Source: an uncultured Parafilimonas sp.
GTDB lineage: Bacteria; Bacteroidota; Bacteroidia; Chitinophagales; Chitinophagaceae
DNA: 64,000 nt
Direction of reading: 5' to 3'
Assembly: GCA_937892395.1 (NCBI GenBank)
Contig: CALAGJ010000110.1
Span: forward strand, 1-64,000
Shown here: piece by piece, positions 51,158 through 60,603 of the stretch
How the letters are laid out: every line of letters starts with the position of its first letter
How positions within the stretch are numbered: the first letter of the stretch is position 1
Position numbers and translations under genes: made by a program
The notes under the pieces: model-generated
The model's database searches: none
The model's input: only the letters and a program-made list of their open reading frames with translations
Told to the model about the DNA's origin: nothing

Positions 51158-53605
51158 ATGATCTTTAGACTGCAACTATTTGTATTGATTTTTTTTATTC
51201 CATTTCTCACATTGGCACAGCGCATAGCATATATCAGCGGTGTGGTTTTGGATAAAGAACTACAGCAACCGCTTGCAGCTGTTACTGTTGTATTAAGCCG
51301 AGGCAATAGTACATTGATCACAGACAGTGTAGGTCGCTTCAGAGTAGGAGTGGTACCGGGCATCTATACAATTTCTGCATATTCCCTCGGCTTTGCCGAT
51401 TATAATAACTACAATATTGCTTTAAATACAGGCAATGAAACCGTACTCACCATTGAGTTAGAACCTTCCGATACCATCACAAATTCGGTCACAGTTACTA
51501 CCTCAAGAAAGACTGCCAAAGCCGCCTCACTTCAAACTCCCTTGAGTGTACAAAGACTTACAACAGAAGAAATAAAAGCCAATCCCGGTGGAAATTTTGA
51601 TATTAGTAGGGTTGTGCAATCATTACCCGGCGTATCAGGCACATCTGGTACGGTGGGTGGGTTTAGGAATGATATCATCATACGTGGTGGTGCGCCAAAC
51701 GAAAACGTATTTTATATAGATGGCATTGAAATACCCAATATCAATCACTTTGCTACGCAAGGTAGTGGCGGCGGCCCCACGGGCATTTTAAATGTGAGTT
51801 TTATAGAGGAAGTAAAATTGAGCACCTCCGCTTTTGATGCAAGATTTGATAACCCACTATCCTCAGTGATGGAGTTTAAACAAAAGCAGGGAAATTTGCA
51901 ACGTACCCAAGGCAATATAAGACTAAGTGCCACAGAGCTTGCACTTACATTGGATGGTCCCTTGCACAGTAAATCATCCACCACCTATTTGGCTTCGGTA
52001 AGAAGAAGTTATTTACAATTTTTATTTCAGGCATTAGATTTACCTATCAGGCCAAATTATTGGGATTTTCAATTCAAAATCAACAAACCATTGAGTAAAA
52101 AAACAACACTTACACTCTTAGGTATTGGAGCTATAGATGAATTTAGTTTTGCGGCACCAAAGGAATCGAGTGCCGAAAAAATATATATTTTAAACAGCAA
52201 TCCTTCTATACAGCAAAACACATTCACTATAGGTGCAGCCATAAAGCATCAATTAGACAATGGCTATTGGAATCTGGCTTTAAGTTTTAATACACTCAAT
52301 AATCAAAACGATAAATTTGAAAACAATCTTGGACCAGACAAAGGCTTACAAACATTGGATTACAACAGCATAGAAAGTGAAACAAAACTTCGCTTTGATG
52401 TGAATAAAAATATCAATGGCTTAAAGCTCTCTTATGGACTTGTAACGCAGTACAATAATTATAACAATGCCACCTATCTACTCATACAACCTGAACAAAA
52501 AGATGCTGATGGAAATATCATACAGCAAGTTGTTGAAAATAATTTTTCATCTGCATTTAATATGGGCAGATTTGGTGCATTTATACAAGCAGGTAAATTA
52601 CTATTCAATAAAAAAATTGGCTTGAATGCTGGCATACGTACAGATGGCAATACTTTTACAACAGATGGTATGAATATGCTTCAAACGCTATCTCCACGAA
52701 TAGCTTTGAGCTGGGTACTCAGTAGTCATTTCACTTTCAATGCGTCCACAGGTATTTATCATAAAGTACCCACTTATACTATGCTGGGCTTTCAGGACAA
52801 TGCAGGAAATTTTATAAATAAAAATAGTAAATACATTAGAAGTACACACTATGTAGCAGGGTTTGAATACCTGCCAAAACCCACTACCAGATTTACATTG
52901 GAGGGCTTTGTAAAACACTATAATAATGTGCCGATATCTATTCGAAATGGCATCAGCTTAAGCAATCTGGGTGGTGATTTTGCTGTATTTGGTAATGAGG
53001 CCATATCATCCTCTGGAAGAGGAGATAGTTATGGTATAGAATTTTTTGCGCAGCAAAAACTTACAAAGCACTTTTTTGGTGTGCTGAGCTATACCTATTT
53101 CACAAGCAGGTATGCCGGTCTTGACAATAAACTAGTGGCCAGTGCCTGGGAAAATAGGCATTTACTCAGCACCACATTGGGCTATAAATTCAAAAACAAT
53201 TGGGAGATTGGATTAAGGTTTCGCTATCAGGGTGGGGCACCATATACCCCTTTTGATCTTGGAGCCAGCCAGTCAAACTACCTCACCATTGGCACCGGCG
53301 TGTTAGACTATACAAAACTGAATACAGAGCGGTTGGCCGCATTTAATGCAAGCGATATTAGGGTAGATAAAAAATTCAATTTCAATAAAATTACATTAGA
53401 CATTTTTATTGATATTCAAAACTGGTATGCCGCTGCCAGCCCGGCCTATCCACAATATACCTTTAGCCGTACTGTAGATAATTCAGCATTTGCCACTACC
53501 AATGGCAATCCCATAGAACAGGATGGCAGTAATGCAATACCTCTCATTCTCACCAATGATGATGCACAAATTACGCCAACGATAGGTTTTATTATTGAGT
53601 TTTAG
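51158..53605 (+). CDS. TonB-dependent outer-membrane receptor with carboxypeptidase-like domain
   Basis: An 815-residue receptor. Signal peptide at residues 1-21 (ending LTLAQ), then a carboxypeptidase-like regulatory domain (YISGVVLDKELQQPLAAVTV), a plug domain with SRVVQSLPGVSGTSGTVGGF and YIDGIEIPNINHFATQGSGG, and a 22-strand barrel ending with TPTIGFIIEF. It is not paired with a SusD-like gene, so it belongs to the single TonB receptor type. The substrate is unknown. No terminator of note follows, but a repeat cluster begins 62 bp downstream. Confidence 0.9.
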   Translation: MIFRLQLFVLIFFIPFLTLAQRIAYISGVVLDKELQQPLAAVTVVLSRGNSTLITDSVGRFRVGVVPGIYTISAYSLGFADYNNYNIALNTGNETVLTIELEPSDTITNSVTVTTSRKTAKAASLQTPLSVQRLTTEEIKANPGGNFDISRVVQSLPGVSGTSGTVGGFRNDIIIRGGAPNENVFYIDGIEIPNINHFATQGSGGGPTGILNVSFIEEVKLSTSAFDARFDNPLSSVMEFKQKQGNLQRTQGNIRLSATELALTLDGPLHSKSSTTYLASVRRSYLQFLFQALDLPIRPNYWDFQFKINKPLSKKTTLTLLGIGAIDEFSFAAPKESSAEKIYILNSNPSIQQNTFTIGAAIKHQLDNGYWNLALSFNTLNNQNDKFENNLGPDKGLQTLDYNSIESETKLRFDVNKNINGLKLSYGLVTQYNNYNNATYLLIQPEQKDADGNIIQQVVENNFSSAFNMGRFGAFIQAGKLLFNKKIGLNAGIRTDGNTFTTDGMNMLQTLSPRIALSWVLSSHFTFNASTGIYHKVPTYTMLGFQDNAGNFINKNSKYIRSTHYVAGFEYLPKPTTRFTLEGFVKHYNNVPISIRNGISLSNLGGDFAVFGNEAISSSGRGDSYGIEFFAQQKLTKHFFGVLSYTYFTSRYAGLDNKLVASAWENRHLLSTTLGYKFKNNWEIGLRFRYQGGAPYTPFDLGASQSNYLTIGTGVLDYTKLNTERLAAFNASDIRVDKKFNFNKITLDIFIDIQNWYAAASPAYPQYTFSRTVDNSAFATTNGNPIEQDGSNAIPLILTNDDAQITPTIGFIIEF

Positions 53606-53666
53606 GTTGGCCCTTTTGAGGTATTGGCTTTTTTGTAATCATTTTTTTTTGATGCAGTAAATTTGT

Positions 53667-53696
53667 TTTGCCCCTTCGGGGAATGATTACGCACGG
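53667..53696. repeat. Dispersed GC-hairpin repeat, copy B
   Basis: The 30 bp TTTGCCCCTTCGGGGAATGA plus TTACGCACGG differ by one base from copy A at 26562-26591. The core CCCCTTCGGGG folds as a hairpin. The repeat is followed directly by the two related units at 53701-53766. Confidence 0.7.
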
Positions 53697-53700
53697 TAAA

Positions 53701-53766
53701 TCATTGCGAGTGAAACGAAGCAAACTCCTCCTGCTCAATCATTGCAAGGAGGAACGACGCAGCAAA
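53701..53766. repeat. Tandem CATTGCGAG...GAAGCAA-type repeat pair
   Basis: TCATTGCGAGTGAAACGAAG followed by CAAACTCC (53701-53728), and TCATTGCAAGGAGGAACGAC followed by GCAGCAAAC (53738-53766), are two variants of the same palindromic unit. It resembles the short CATTGCGAG-N-GAAGCAA repeats found widely in bacterial intergenic DNA. A similar unit, CATTGCGTAGCAAAC, occurs at about 56050-56064. Confidence 0.6.
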
Positions 53767-53918
53767 CAAAAAAAATTCTACAAAGAAATTTTCGATAGGG
53801 ATAAATAAAAAAGTATGCCACCCCACAATTTGATAATCATTATTTAGGCTTTGAGCCATTCCTAGTAATGATAGGGATTTTTTGGGCAGTATGCCAATCT
53901 GAATTTCAATGCCTGGGT

Positions 53919-55127
53919 TTAATACAACCAAAGCACCGCATCATCAAACTGTGTGCTCCAAAATGATTCCGAATGTGTGCCATTGGGCACCAATACGTAT
54001 TTCAATTCATTGTTTGTAAAACCATTGTCGTGCATGGCACTGCGCACTTCTTGTATGTCCTGATTTACAGATGCTCCTTCTTGACCGCCTGCGGTAAAAT
54101 AGAATTTTGTAGGATATACTTTATCTGTAGCTGCTGCATAAATATCAACCTGTGGGGAGAACCAAAATGATGGACTAAATACACCCACTTTGCTAAATAC
54201 TTGTTGGTATTGTAGCCCACCATACCAAGAGATGAGTCCACCCATGCTGCTACCCATTATACCTGTATTATTTCTATCGGGCAGTGTGCGAAACCTTGCG
54301 TCAATCCAGGGTTTGAGGGTATTTACAATAAACTCCATGTATTCATCACCCTGGCCACCGCCATATTGATTATTGACCCAGGGGCTGTATTCATTGATAC
54401 GATCTAAACCAGCATTATCAATACCTATAATGATGATGCCATCTGTACTATCTTTTTGTTCTAAACTCATCATTGTTTCATCACATTTCCATTCGCCGAA
54501 GGCGGACCTTGACAGATCAAATAAATTCTGACCATCCTGCATGTATAGTGTAGGATAAGTTTTTGAAGAACTGTAATAATCTATGGGCAGATAAACCCAT
54601 ACCCTACGATAGCGGTTAAGCTCCGGAATATAAAAATCCATGTCCACAATTCGGGTATTGCCTGTAGCCGTATGATTGCCGAGTTGATCCTGCCAATCTC
54701 CGATGACAATATTTTTTTTAGATTGGGTATTTGTAAAAGTATAGCTGCGATTGGGCTGATAGCTGCCGTTAGATTTTGTTTCCACACCTACCCAGCTGCC
54801 CCGTGTAAATTTATATTCAATAGTAGTGCCGACAGGTTGTGAAATGATGATCTGCCATTGACCTTTATTGTTTTTTTTCAAGCGCCAATTTACATCGCCG
54901 GGGTTCCAATTATTAAATGTGCCTGCTATAAAAACAGTATCTGTAAGTGGGGTATAATAATCCGGCACGCCAGTAAGTGTAAGTATAAGGCTATTAGCTG
55001 CTATGGATCCATCAGTGCCTACCACTTCATTGGTTGTGCTGGTTGTAGTTTTTGTACAACTATTCAATAGAAGAAATGCAAATAATAAGATTAAGTAATA
55101 GCCCCTGCGGGGAATGATTTGTGCCAT
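53919..55127 (-). CDS. Esterase-D-type alpha/beta hydrolase lipoprotein with starch-binding-like domain
   Basis: A 402-residue surface or periplasmic lipoprotein. The signal peptide ends at LLLNSC (lipidated C24). A CBM48/E-set-like domain covers about residues 50-150 with VPDYYTPLTDTVFIAGTFNN. The esterase-D-like hydrolase domain follows, with the nucleophile S294 in MGSSMGG and the catalytic H385 in PNGTHSESFW. It could hydrolyse acyl esters of glycans or siderophores. The first eight residues (MAQIIPRR) are encoded by a copy of the dispersed hairpin repeat. It converges with the TonB receptor. Confidence 0.85.
   Translation of the reverse strand: MAQIIPRRGYYLILLFAFLLLNSCTKTTTSTTNEVVGTDGSIAANSLILTLTGVPDYYTPLTDTVFIAGTFNNWNPGDVNWRLKKNNKGQWQIIISQPVGTTIEYKFTRGSWVGVETKSNGSYQPNRSYTFTNTQSKKNIVIGDWQDQLGNHTATGNTRIVDMDFYIPELNRYRRVWVYLPIDYYSSSKTYPTLYMQDGQNLFDLSRSAFGEWKCDETMMSLEQKDSTDGIIIIGIDNAGLDRINEYSPWVNNQYGGGQGDEYMEFIVNTLKPWIDARFRTLPDRNNTGIMGSSMGGLISWYGGLQYQQVFSKVGVFSPSFWFSPQVDIYAAATDKVYPTKFYFTAGGQEGASVNQDIQEVRSAMHDNGFTNNELKYVLVPNGTHSESFWSTQFDDAVLWLY
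55101..55125. repeat. Dispersed GC-hairpin repeat, copy C, inside a coding start
   Basis: GCCCCTGCGGGGAATGATTTGTGCC (shown here only by its positions) matches the repeat core CCCCTNCGGGGAATGATT of copies A and B and diverges at the 3' end. On the minus strand it supplies the N-terminal codons of the esterase signal peptide. Confidence 0.6.
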
Positions 55128-55220
55128 AAGTTACAAAGATATATGGAGCCTTTATATCTGGATGCAAAATGTATAACCCCGTCCATTGATGAATGAATAG
55201 AAGGTGAATCCTTTACTGCC

Positions 55221-55251
55221 TTTGCTCCTAATACCCTAACCCATACATTTG
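55221..55251 (+). promoter_or_regulatory. Promoter of the yebC-rlmD-rhomboid block
   Basis: TTTG (55221-55224) is followed after exactly 19 bases by TACATTTG (55244-55251), both perfect. RNA would start near 55258, about 17 nt before the yebC ATG. Confidence 0.75.
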
Positions 55252-55274
55252 CCACCTGAAAAAAATGCTTAATT

Positions 55275-55997
55275 ATGGGACGTATATTTGAAGTAAGAAA
55301 AGCCACCATGTTTGCCCGTTGGGATAGAATGGCCAAACAGTTTACGAGGATAGGAAGAGAAATAGCCATAGCGGTAAAAGCCGGAGGGCCGGATGCAGCC
55401 ACCAATCCTGCACTGAGAAGATGCATGCAAAATGCTAAAAGCGTAAACATGCCAAAAGATAGAGTAGAAGCAGCCATCAAAAGGGCAATGGGCAAGGAAA
55501 TGGACAACTATGAAGAAATGCTTTATGAAGGCTATGGACCGCATGGTGTGGCTATTCTTGTGGAAACAGCTACAGACAATGGCACACGCACCGTAGCCAA
55601 TGTACGCAGTCATTTTAATAAAGGTGGAGGCACATTAGGAAACAGTGGAAGCGTAAGTTTTCAGTTTAAAAAGATGGGGGTATTTAAACTAAATCCGGAG
55701 GGCTTGAATCCGGATGATTTAGAGTTGGAATTGATAGATTTCGGATTAGAAGAATTGGGAGAAAGCACAGATGATGCCGGCAATAATATTATCGTACTGC
55801 GCACCGCTTTTACTGATTTTGGAAATATGCAAAAAGCATTAGAAGATAGAAATATGACAGCTATAAGTGCTGAAATAGAATGGATACCCGGCACCACAGT
55901 ACCGGTAAGTGATACACAGGCAGATGATATCAGCAAGCTGATAGAGCGATTAGAGCAGGATGAAGATGTAAGTAAAGTGTTTCATAATATGGCTTAG
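55275..55997 (+). CDS. YebC/PmpR-family DNA-binding regulator/translation factor
   Basis: A 240-residue YebC-family protein. The N-terminal segment [20 protein letters not shown] and the downstream [20 protein letters not shown] followed by [20 protein letters not shown] are diagnostic. Family members act as transcription regulators or, as recently proposed, as ribosome-associated factors easing proline stalls. A perfect promoter lies upstream. It heads a run of co-directional genes. Confidence 0.93.
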   Translation: MGRIFEVRKATMFARWDRMAKQFTRIGREIAIAVKAGGPDAATNPALRRCMQNAKSVNMPKDRVEAAIKRAMGKEMDNYEEMLYEGYGPHGVAILVETATDNGTRTVANVRSHFNKGGGTLGNSGSVSFQFKKMGVFKLNPEGLNPDDLELELIDFGLEELGESTDDAGNNIIVLRTAFTDFGNMQKALEDRNMTAISAEIEWIPGTTVPVSDTQADDISKLIERLEQDEDVSKVFHNMA

Positions 55998-56149
55998 TAA
56001 AGTGCAGATGCATTATACTTGTTCAGTTATTATTGCCATGAAAACGCATTGCGTAGCAAACTAATGATTTTAAAAAATAATCATTCAGCTCTATATTATG
56101 GAATAGCATATATCTGTTTTCTTCGTGATGAAAACGGATATGAATGAAT

Positions 56150-56163
56150 GCTATGATCATAGC
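56150..56163. repeat. Perfect 14-bp palindrome upstream of rlmD
   Basis: GCTATGATCATAGC is fully self-complementary and lies 36 bp before the rlmD ATG at 56199. It could be an operator or an RNA hairpin. Nothing in the sequence decides between them. Confidence 0.45.
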
Positions 56164-56198
56164 CATAAACTCATAAATTTATAAACAGCATTAGAACA

Positions 56199-57620
56199 GT
56201 GAAAAGAAAAAAAGCACCTGTTTACATTGATGCATTAAGAATTGAAAATTTTGCAGCAGAAGGAAACTGTTTGGGCCATCATAATGGTAAGGTGGTTTTT
56301 TGTGAGCGCACCGTACCAGGGGATTTGGTAAAAGTGTATCTCTATAAAAATAAAAGTGATTGGGCCTCTGGTTATCCTGTTGAATTTTTAGAATATTCTC
56401 CCATGCGTATTGATGCACCTTGTACACATTTTGGGCTTTGTGGTGGGTGTCAATGGCAAACAGTTCCTTATGCAGATCAATTAGCATTTAAGGAAAAACA
56501 AGTGGCCGATAATCTGGGTCGAATATCACGGATACCACTTCCAGACTTATTGCCAATAGTAGGCTGTGATACCATTTACGAATACCGCAATAAACTTGAA
56601 TACACATTTGCTACCCGCAAATACATTCCCGAAGGGGAATATAAAGCCATGCTTGCCGCAGGAGAAGACCCACGCAAACCAACTACCTGTGCCGGCTATC
56701 ATGCCAAAGGAATTTTTGACAAAGTAGTGGCTATAGAACATTGTCATTTGCAGGCCGAACCGTCCAATGCCATCCGAAATGGACTTACGGCTTTTGCCAC
56801 TGCACAGGGCATGCCTTTTTATGATTTATTTCACCATACCGGCTGGCTGAGAAATATGCAAATAAGAATGACAGTGGCTGGTCAAATCATGCTCAACATT
56901 ATTGTAGGATATGAGCAACCGGAGTGGCAGCAGATGGTGGAGGAATACTTACTACAAGCCTTTGTGGGCATTACAACTTTATTGTTTACAGTAAATGGGA
57001 AAAAGAATGATACCATTTATGACCTTACGCCGCAGGTGGTGCATGGGGATGGATATATCACTGAATATTTGGGCAATTATCAATTTAGAATAAGTCCTAA
57101 ATCATTCTTTCAAACCAATAGCCTACAGGCAAAAAAATTGTATGATATTACAAAACAGTTTGCTGCACTTACAGGTACAGAAACGGTGTATGATTTATAC
57201 TGTGGCACAGGCAGCATTGGCATATATTGTAGTGATGGTGCAAAAAAAATTGTTGGCGTAGAATTGATTGACGATGCTATAAAAGATGCTCGTATAAATG
57301 CCAGCATCAACAAGGTAGAAAATGCACATTTTTTTACGGGTGATGTTGTAGATATTTGTAATGATTCGTTTTTTGAATCCAATGACAAACCGGATGTAAT
57401 CATAACCGATCCACCCAGAGCGGGCATGCATGGTGCATTGGTAGATAAGCTGCTGGACATAGCTGCTCCACGCATAGTGTATGTAAGTTGCAACCCTGCC
57501 ACACAAGCAAGGGATTTAGCCTTGCTCAATGAAAAATACTATGTATCACAAATACAACCCGTAGATATGTTTCCACAAACACACCATATAGAAAATGTAG
57601 TACAATTGCAATTGAGATAA
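56199..57620 (+). CDS. rlmD: 23S rRNA (uracil-5-)-methyltransferase RlmD
   Basis: A 473-residue SAM-dependent RNA methyltransferase that modifies U1939 of 23S rRNA (by homology). The N-terminal TRAM domain (about residues 1-62) precedes an iron-sulfur motif, CTHFGLCGGCQWQ, with the fourth cysteine in EHCHLQAE. The catalytic domain has the SAM-binding segment ETVYDLYCGTGSIGIYC, the DPPRAGMH motif and the nucleophile cysteine in VYVSCNPATQARDL. RlmD/RumA-like proteins match in length. It is followed by the rhomboid gene after 24 bp. Confidence 0.92.
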   Translation: MKRKKAPVYIDALRIENFAAEGNCLGHHNGKVVFCERTVPGDLVKVYLYKNKSDWASGYPVEFLEYSPMRIDAPCTHFGLCGGCQWQTVPYADQLAFKEKQVADNLGRISRIPLPDLLPIVGCDTIYEYRNKLEYTFATRKYIPEGEYKAMLAAGEDPRKPTTCAGYHAKGIFDKVVAIEHCHLQAEPSNAIRNGLTAFATAQGMPFYDLFHHTGWLRNMQIRMTVAGQIMLNIIVGYEQPEWQQMVEEYLLQAFVGITTLLFTVNGKKNDTIYDLTPQVVHGDGYITEYLGNYQFRISPKSFFQTNSLQAKKLYDITKQFAALTGTETVYDLYCGTGSIGIYCSDGAKKIVGVELIDDAIKDARINASINKVENAHFFTGDVVDICNDSFFESNDKPDVIITDPPRAGMHGALVDKLLDIAAPRIVYVSCNPATQARDLALLNEKYYVSQIQPVDMFPQTHHIENVVQLQLR

Positions 57621-57644
57621 ATAAAAATTTAGTAATATAAAATT

Positions 57645-58472
57645 ATGCAACAAATACGTCCCGGCAGGTTTGAAGTAATTCCATTGGTCATTAAGAATAT
57701 AATCATCATCAATGTGCTGGTGTTTATTGCGCAGCAAACATTTAAAAATTCTGACACCATTCAATTGGATAATATTTTGGCTTTGCATACCTGGCAGAGT
57801 CAATTATTCAGACCCTGGCAGTTTGTAACATACTTATTTATGCATGGGGATTTGTCCCATATTTTCTTTAACCTATTTGCCTTATGGATGTTTGGGTCCA
57901 TTCTTGAAAATTTATGGGGGCCAAAAAGGTTTCTTACTTTTTATATGATTTGTGGTTTGGGTGCGGCACTCTGCCACATGATAGCATTGTATATCGGCAA
58001 TCAGCAGTTTTTGAATAATCTATCCGAACTAAATAATCATTTTGACCTCGGCCATTTTGTTAATTTTTATAAAGACAATGAATTGGATCAATTGTATCCA
58101 AATAGCTTTTCATTGCTACAGGACTGGCAGCAAAATGTAAATAATCCTTATTATGCAGCGCAGGCTCAAACATTTTGTAATGCCATAGTGGACAATAAAA
58201 TGAATGAAGCTACACTTGGAGCATCGGGTGCTGTGTTTGGTTGTTTGGTGGCATTTGGTTACTTATTTCCTAACTCTGAGATATATCTTTATTTTTTTAT
58301 TCCTGTAAAAGTAAAATGGTTTGTATTAGGATATATAGCTTTAGAATTTTTCTCTGCTGCGCAGAATGTAGCCGGAGATAATGTGGCACATATAGCACAT
58401 TTGGGCGGTGCTTTGTTTGGATTTGCTATGGTTTATTTCTGGAATAAAACAAACAAGACTAATTTTTACTAG
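57645..58472 (+). CDS. Rhomboid-family intramembrane serine protease (active-site complete)
   Basis: A 275-residue membrane protease. The catalytic dyad is visible: S194 in GASGAVFG and H252 in HIAHLGGALFG. The MHGDLSHIFFN motif (H67, H72, N76) on helix 2 helps form the oxyanion region. About 70 residues are inserted between the helix-3 and helix-4 segments, larger than in GlpG. It probably cleaves membrane proteins in the lipid bilayer, with an unknown substrate. The next gene is a related but defective rhomboid. Confidence 0.92.
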   Translation: MQQIRPGRFEVIPLVIKNIIIINVLVFIAQQTFKNSDTIQLDNILALHTWQSQLFRPWQFVTYLFMHGDLSHIFFNLFALWMFGSILENLWGPKRFLTFYMICGLGAALCHMIALYIGNQQFLNNLSELNNHFDLGHFVNFYKDNELDQLYPNSFSLLQDWQQNVNNPYYAAQAQTFCNAIVDNKMNEATLGASGAVFGCLVAFGYLFPNSEIYLYFFIPVKVKWFVLGYIALEFFSAAQNVAGDNVAHIAHLGGALFGFAMVYFWNKTNKTNFY

Positions 58473-58509
58473 AAGAATATTTTACATTTGTTACCAAAGT
58501 TTGTTGTTC

Positions 58510-59436
58510 ATGGCCACTCGTTTTTTAAATAGAAATTATAAAATAAGATTAGGTGAAGATAATAATTCACTTACCTGGCTCATCATAGTAAATGTTGTAA
58601 CTTTTGTATTACTTCAATTTGTATGGGTATTTGTTTTATTGGACAATGGAAAAGAGAAAGCAGAAGCTGTTTTTCGTCAATCATTTTATCACTGGATTAC
58701 ACTACCCACATCATTTGATAGTTTCATTCAAAAACCTTGGACGATACTGTCCTATATGTTTGTATCCAATTCTGTACTCACCACACTGAGCAATATGCTA
58801 TGGCTTTGGTGTTTTGGTTTTATATTACAGGATTTGGCAGGCAATAAAAAATTGTTTCCGGTATATCTTTATGGAGGCATTACTGGTGCTGTTGTGTTTT
58901 TGCTTTTAGCTAATCTTGTACCTGCATTTTCTTTTGATGGAGCATATCATTTGGCAGGGCCCGGCCCGGCTATCATGTGCATAGCTGCTGCAGCTACTAC
59001 CCTTGCTCCGGACTTTAGATTCTTTCCACAATTGAATGGTGGCATACCCCTTTGGATTGTATCACTTATTTATGCTGCTATCAGTTTTTCTACTGTTACA
59101 GCAGATAGTCCAGCATTGAGTTTTGCTTATATATCATCTGCACTATTGGGTTTTGTATTTATACGGCAGTTGAATAATGGAAAGGATTGGAGCGCATGGT
59201 TGAATAATTTTTCGGATTGGTTTATTAATCTTTTTAATCCCGATAAAAAACCATTGGCAAAGCACAAAGGCAAGGAAATGTTTTATAAAGTAAGTAGAGA
59301 GCCATACAAAAAAACTACTCACCATACACAGCCAAAATTGGATGAAATTTTAGACCGAATAAATGCAGTAGGATATGAGAATTTGACTGATGAAGAAAAG
59401 GAATTTTTAAAGCAGGCCAGCCGCAGAGATAGTTAA
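58510..59436 (+). CDS. Rhomboid-like membrane protein lacking the catalytic dyad (pseudorhomboid)
   Basis: A 308-residue rhomboid-fold protein starting at ATG 58510. The corresponding catalytic positions are changed: HGDLSH becomes VSNSVL, GASG becomes AGPGPA (about residues 149-154) and AHLGG becomes AYISSALL, so neither serine nor histidine is available. The membrane core is intact (SYMFVSNSVLTTLSNMLWLW, LFPVYLYGGITGAVVFLLLA). A C-terminal cytosolic extension ends in a conserved DUF6576-like motif (LDEILDRINAVGYENLTDEE). It is preceded by an active rhomboid and followed by an EEP gene after 8 bp. Confidence 0.85.
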   Translation: MATRFLNRNYKIRLGEDNNSLTWLIIVNVVTFVLLQFVWVFVLLDNGKEKAEAVFRQSFYHWITLPTSFDSFIQKPWTILSYMFVSNSVLTTLSNMLWLWCFGFILQDLAGNKKLFPVYLYGGITGAVVFLLLANLVPAFSFDGAYHLAGPGPAIMCIAAAATTLAPDFRFFPQLNGGIPLWIVSLIYAAISFSTVTADSPALSFAYISSALLGFVFIRQLNNGKDWSAWLNNFSDWFINLFNPDKKPLAKHKGKEMFYKVSREPYKKTTHHTQPKLDEILDRINAVGYENLTDEEKEFLKQASRRDS

Positions 59437-59444
59437 ACTGCTCC

Positions 59445-60572
59445 ATGAAAATATTCCTCAGAAAAGCATTTATTTTTATTACAATAATTGTGGCTGTATG
59501 CTATTTGGTATCTGCTATAAGTGGTTGGTTAAAACCAGAGCAGTATCCCTATTTTTCTATCATTGCTTTTCCATTCCCTTTCTTTTTGATAGCACTGGTT
59601 GTTTGTATCATCATGCTATTTTTTGTACATAAAAAATTAGCAATCATTTTACTGTTTTTATTACCCGTAGGGTGGCTTAGTATTGGCAATACCATTGCAC
59701 TTCAGTTTCCAAAAAAATGGAATAATTCAAAAGATATTCATACGCTTCGCATGCTTACCTGGAATGTGATGAACTTTGATGACCTTGCATTTCAAGGCAC
59801 AAACAAATCCAACAATAGGATTGGTATGCTTAAATTAATTGAGCAATATCAACCAGATATTATTTGTTTTCAGGAATATAAAAGTGTAGAAAATGGTAAA
59901 CGTCGCACTAGTGTAAGAAAAGAATTAGACAGTATTGGATATCCTTATCATTTTGTAACAAAAGATCTCTATTACTACAATCCAAAAAATGGTAGAGAAA
60001 TAATTGGTGGGGTAGCCATTTTTTCAAAACTTCCACTTTTTGATACGGTATCCACTCCCATTAGATTTGACAATGTAGTACATGAGCATTTGTGCAAAGC
60101 CAAGGTACAACTACATGGAAAGCCCATTAATATTTATACTGCACACCTGGCATCATATGCACTTGGCCTGCATGATTCTATAACCATTATTAATGATTAT
60201 GGTAATGATACCACCATTGCAGATACTCTACGGCCAGATATGGCCGGCCGCTTGGCCAGAACAGAAAAATTGCATTCAGAGCAAATTGCACTTATTAATG
60301 CCATCATGGATAAAGATACCACAGCATCAATATTTTGTGGAGATATCAACACAACACCAGGCTCTTATAATTATCGTTTTTTTAAGAGAGAAAAACAAGA
60401 TGCATTTTTAGAAAAAGGATTTGGATTTGGCACCACCTATAATAAATTGCTGTCCACCTTGCGGATAGATGTTTGCTTTGCTGATACACACTTTAAAGTA
60501 TTACAATGCAAAGTGCCTTCAAAAATGTATTCTGATCACTATCCGGTGGTAACAGATTTACAATGGAAATAA
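59445..60572 (+). CDS. EEP-family phosphatase/nuclease-like protein, first copy
   Basis: A 375-residue protein with N-terminal membrane segments (about residues 5-25, 36-60 and 63-85) and a C-terminal endonuclease/exonuclease/phosphatase domain. Active-site motifs are present: LTWNVMNF, IICFQEYKS, CGDINTTPGS and the SDHYPVVTDL histidine. The domain should face the periplasm, or the cytoplasm, depending on topology. Its substrate could be a phospholipid, a nucleic acid or another phosphoester. A second, related gene follows 31 bp downstream. Confidence 0.88.
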   Translation: MKIFLRKAFIFITIIVAVCYLVSAISGWLKPEQYPYFSIIAFPFPFFLIALVVCIIMLFFVHKKLAIILLFLLPVGWLSIGNTIALQFPKKWNNSKDIHTLRMLTWNVMNFDDLAFQGTNKSNNRIGMLKLIEQYQPDIICFQEYKSVENGKRRTSVRKELDSIGYPYHFVTKDLYYYNPKNGREIIGGVAIFSKLPLFDTVSTPIRFDNVVHEHLCKAKVQLHGKPINIYTAHLASYALGLHDSITIINDYGNDTTIADTLRPDMAGRLARTEKLHSEQIALINAIMDKDTTASIFCGDINTTPGSYNYRFFKREKQDAFLEKGFGFGTTYNKLLSTLRIDVCFADTHFKVLQCKVPSKMYSDHYPVVTDLQWK

Positions 60573-60603
60573 TAAAAGGAATGATCATTCGTTAATCAGA
60601 AAG

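Larger units (their letters stand above)
53606..53918. other. Gene-free stretch with a cluster of short repeats
   Basis: Between the TonB receptor and the esterase gene (convergent) lies 313 bp containing the GC-hairpin repeat copy B and a second pair of repeat units, listed separately. Minus-strand frames here are produced by the repeats and are not credible genes. Confidence 0.65.

Noticed and set aside
53701..53931. 76-residue minus-strand frame
   Set aside because: Its C-terminal third is translation of the palindromic repeats, and the rest has no recognisable features or start signal.
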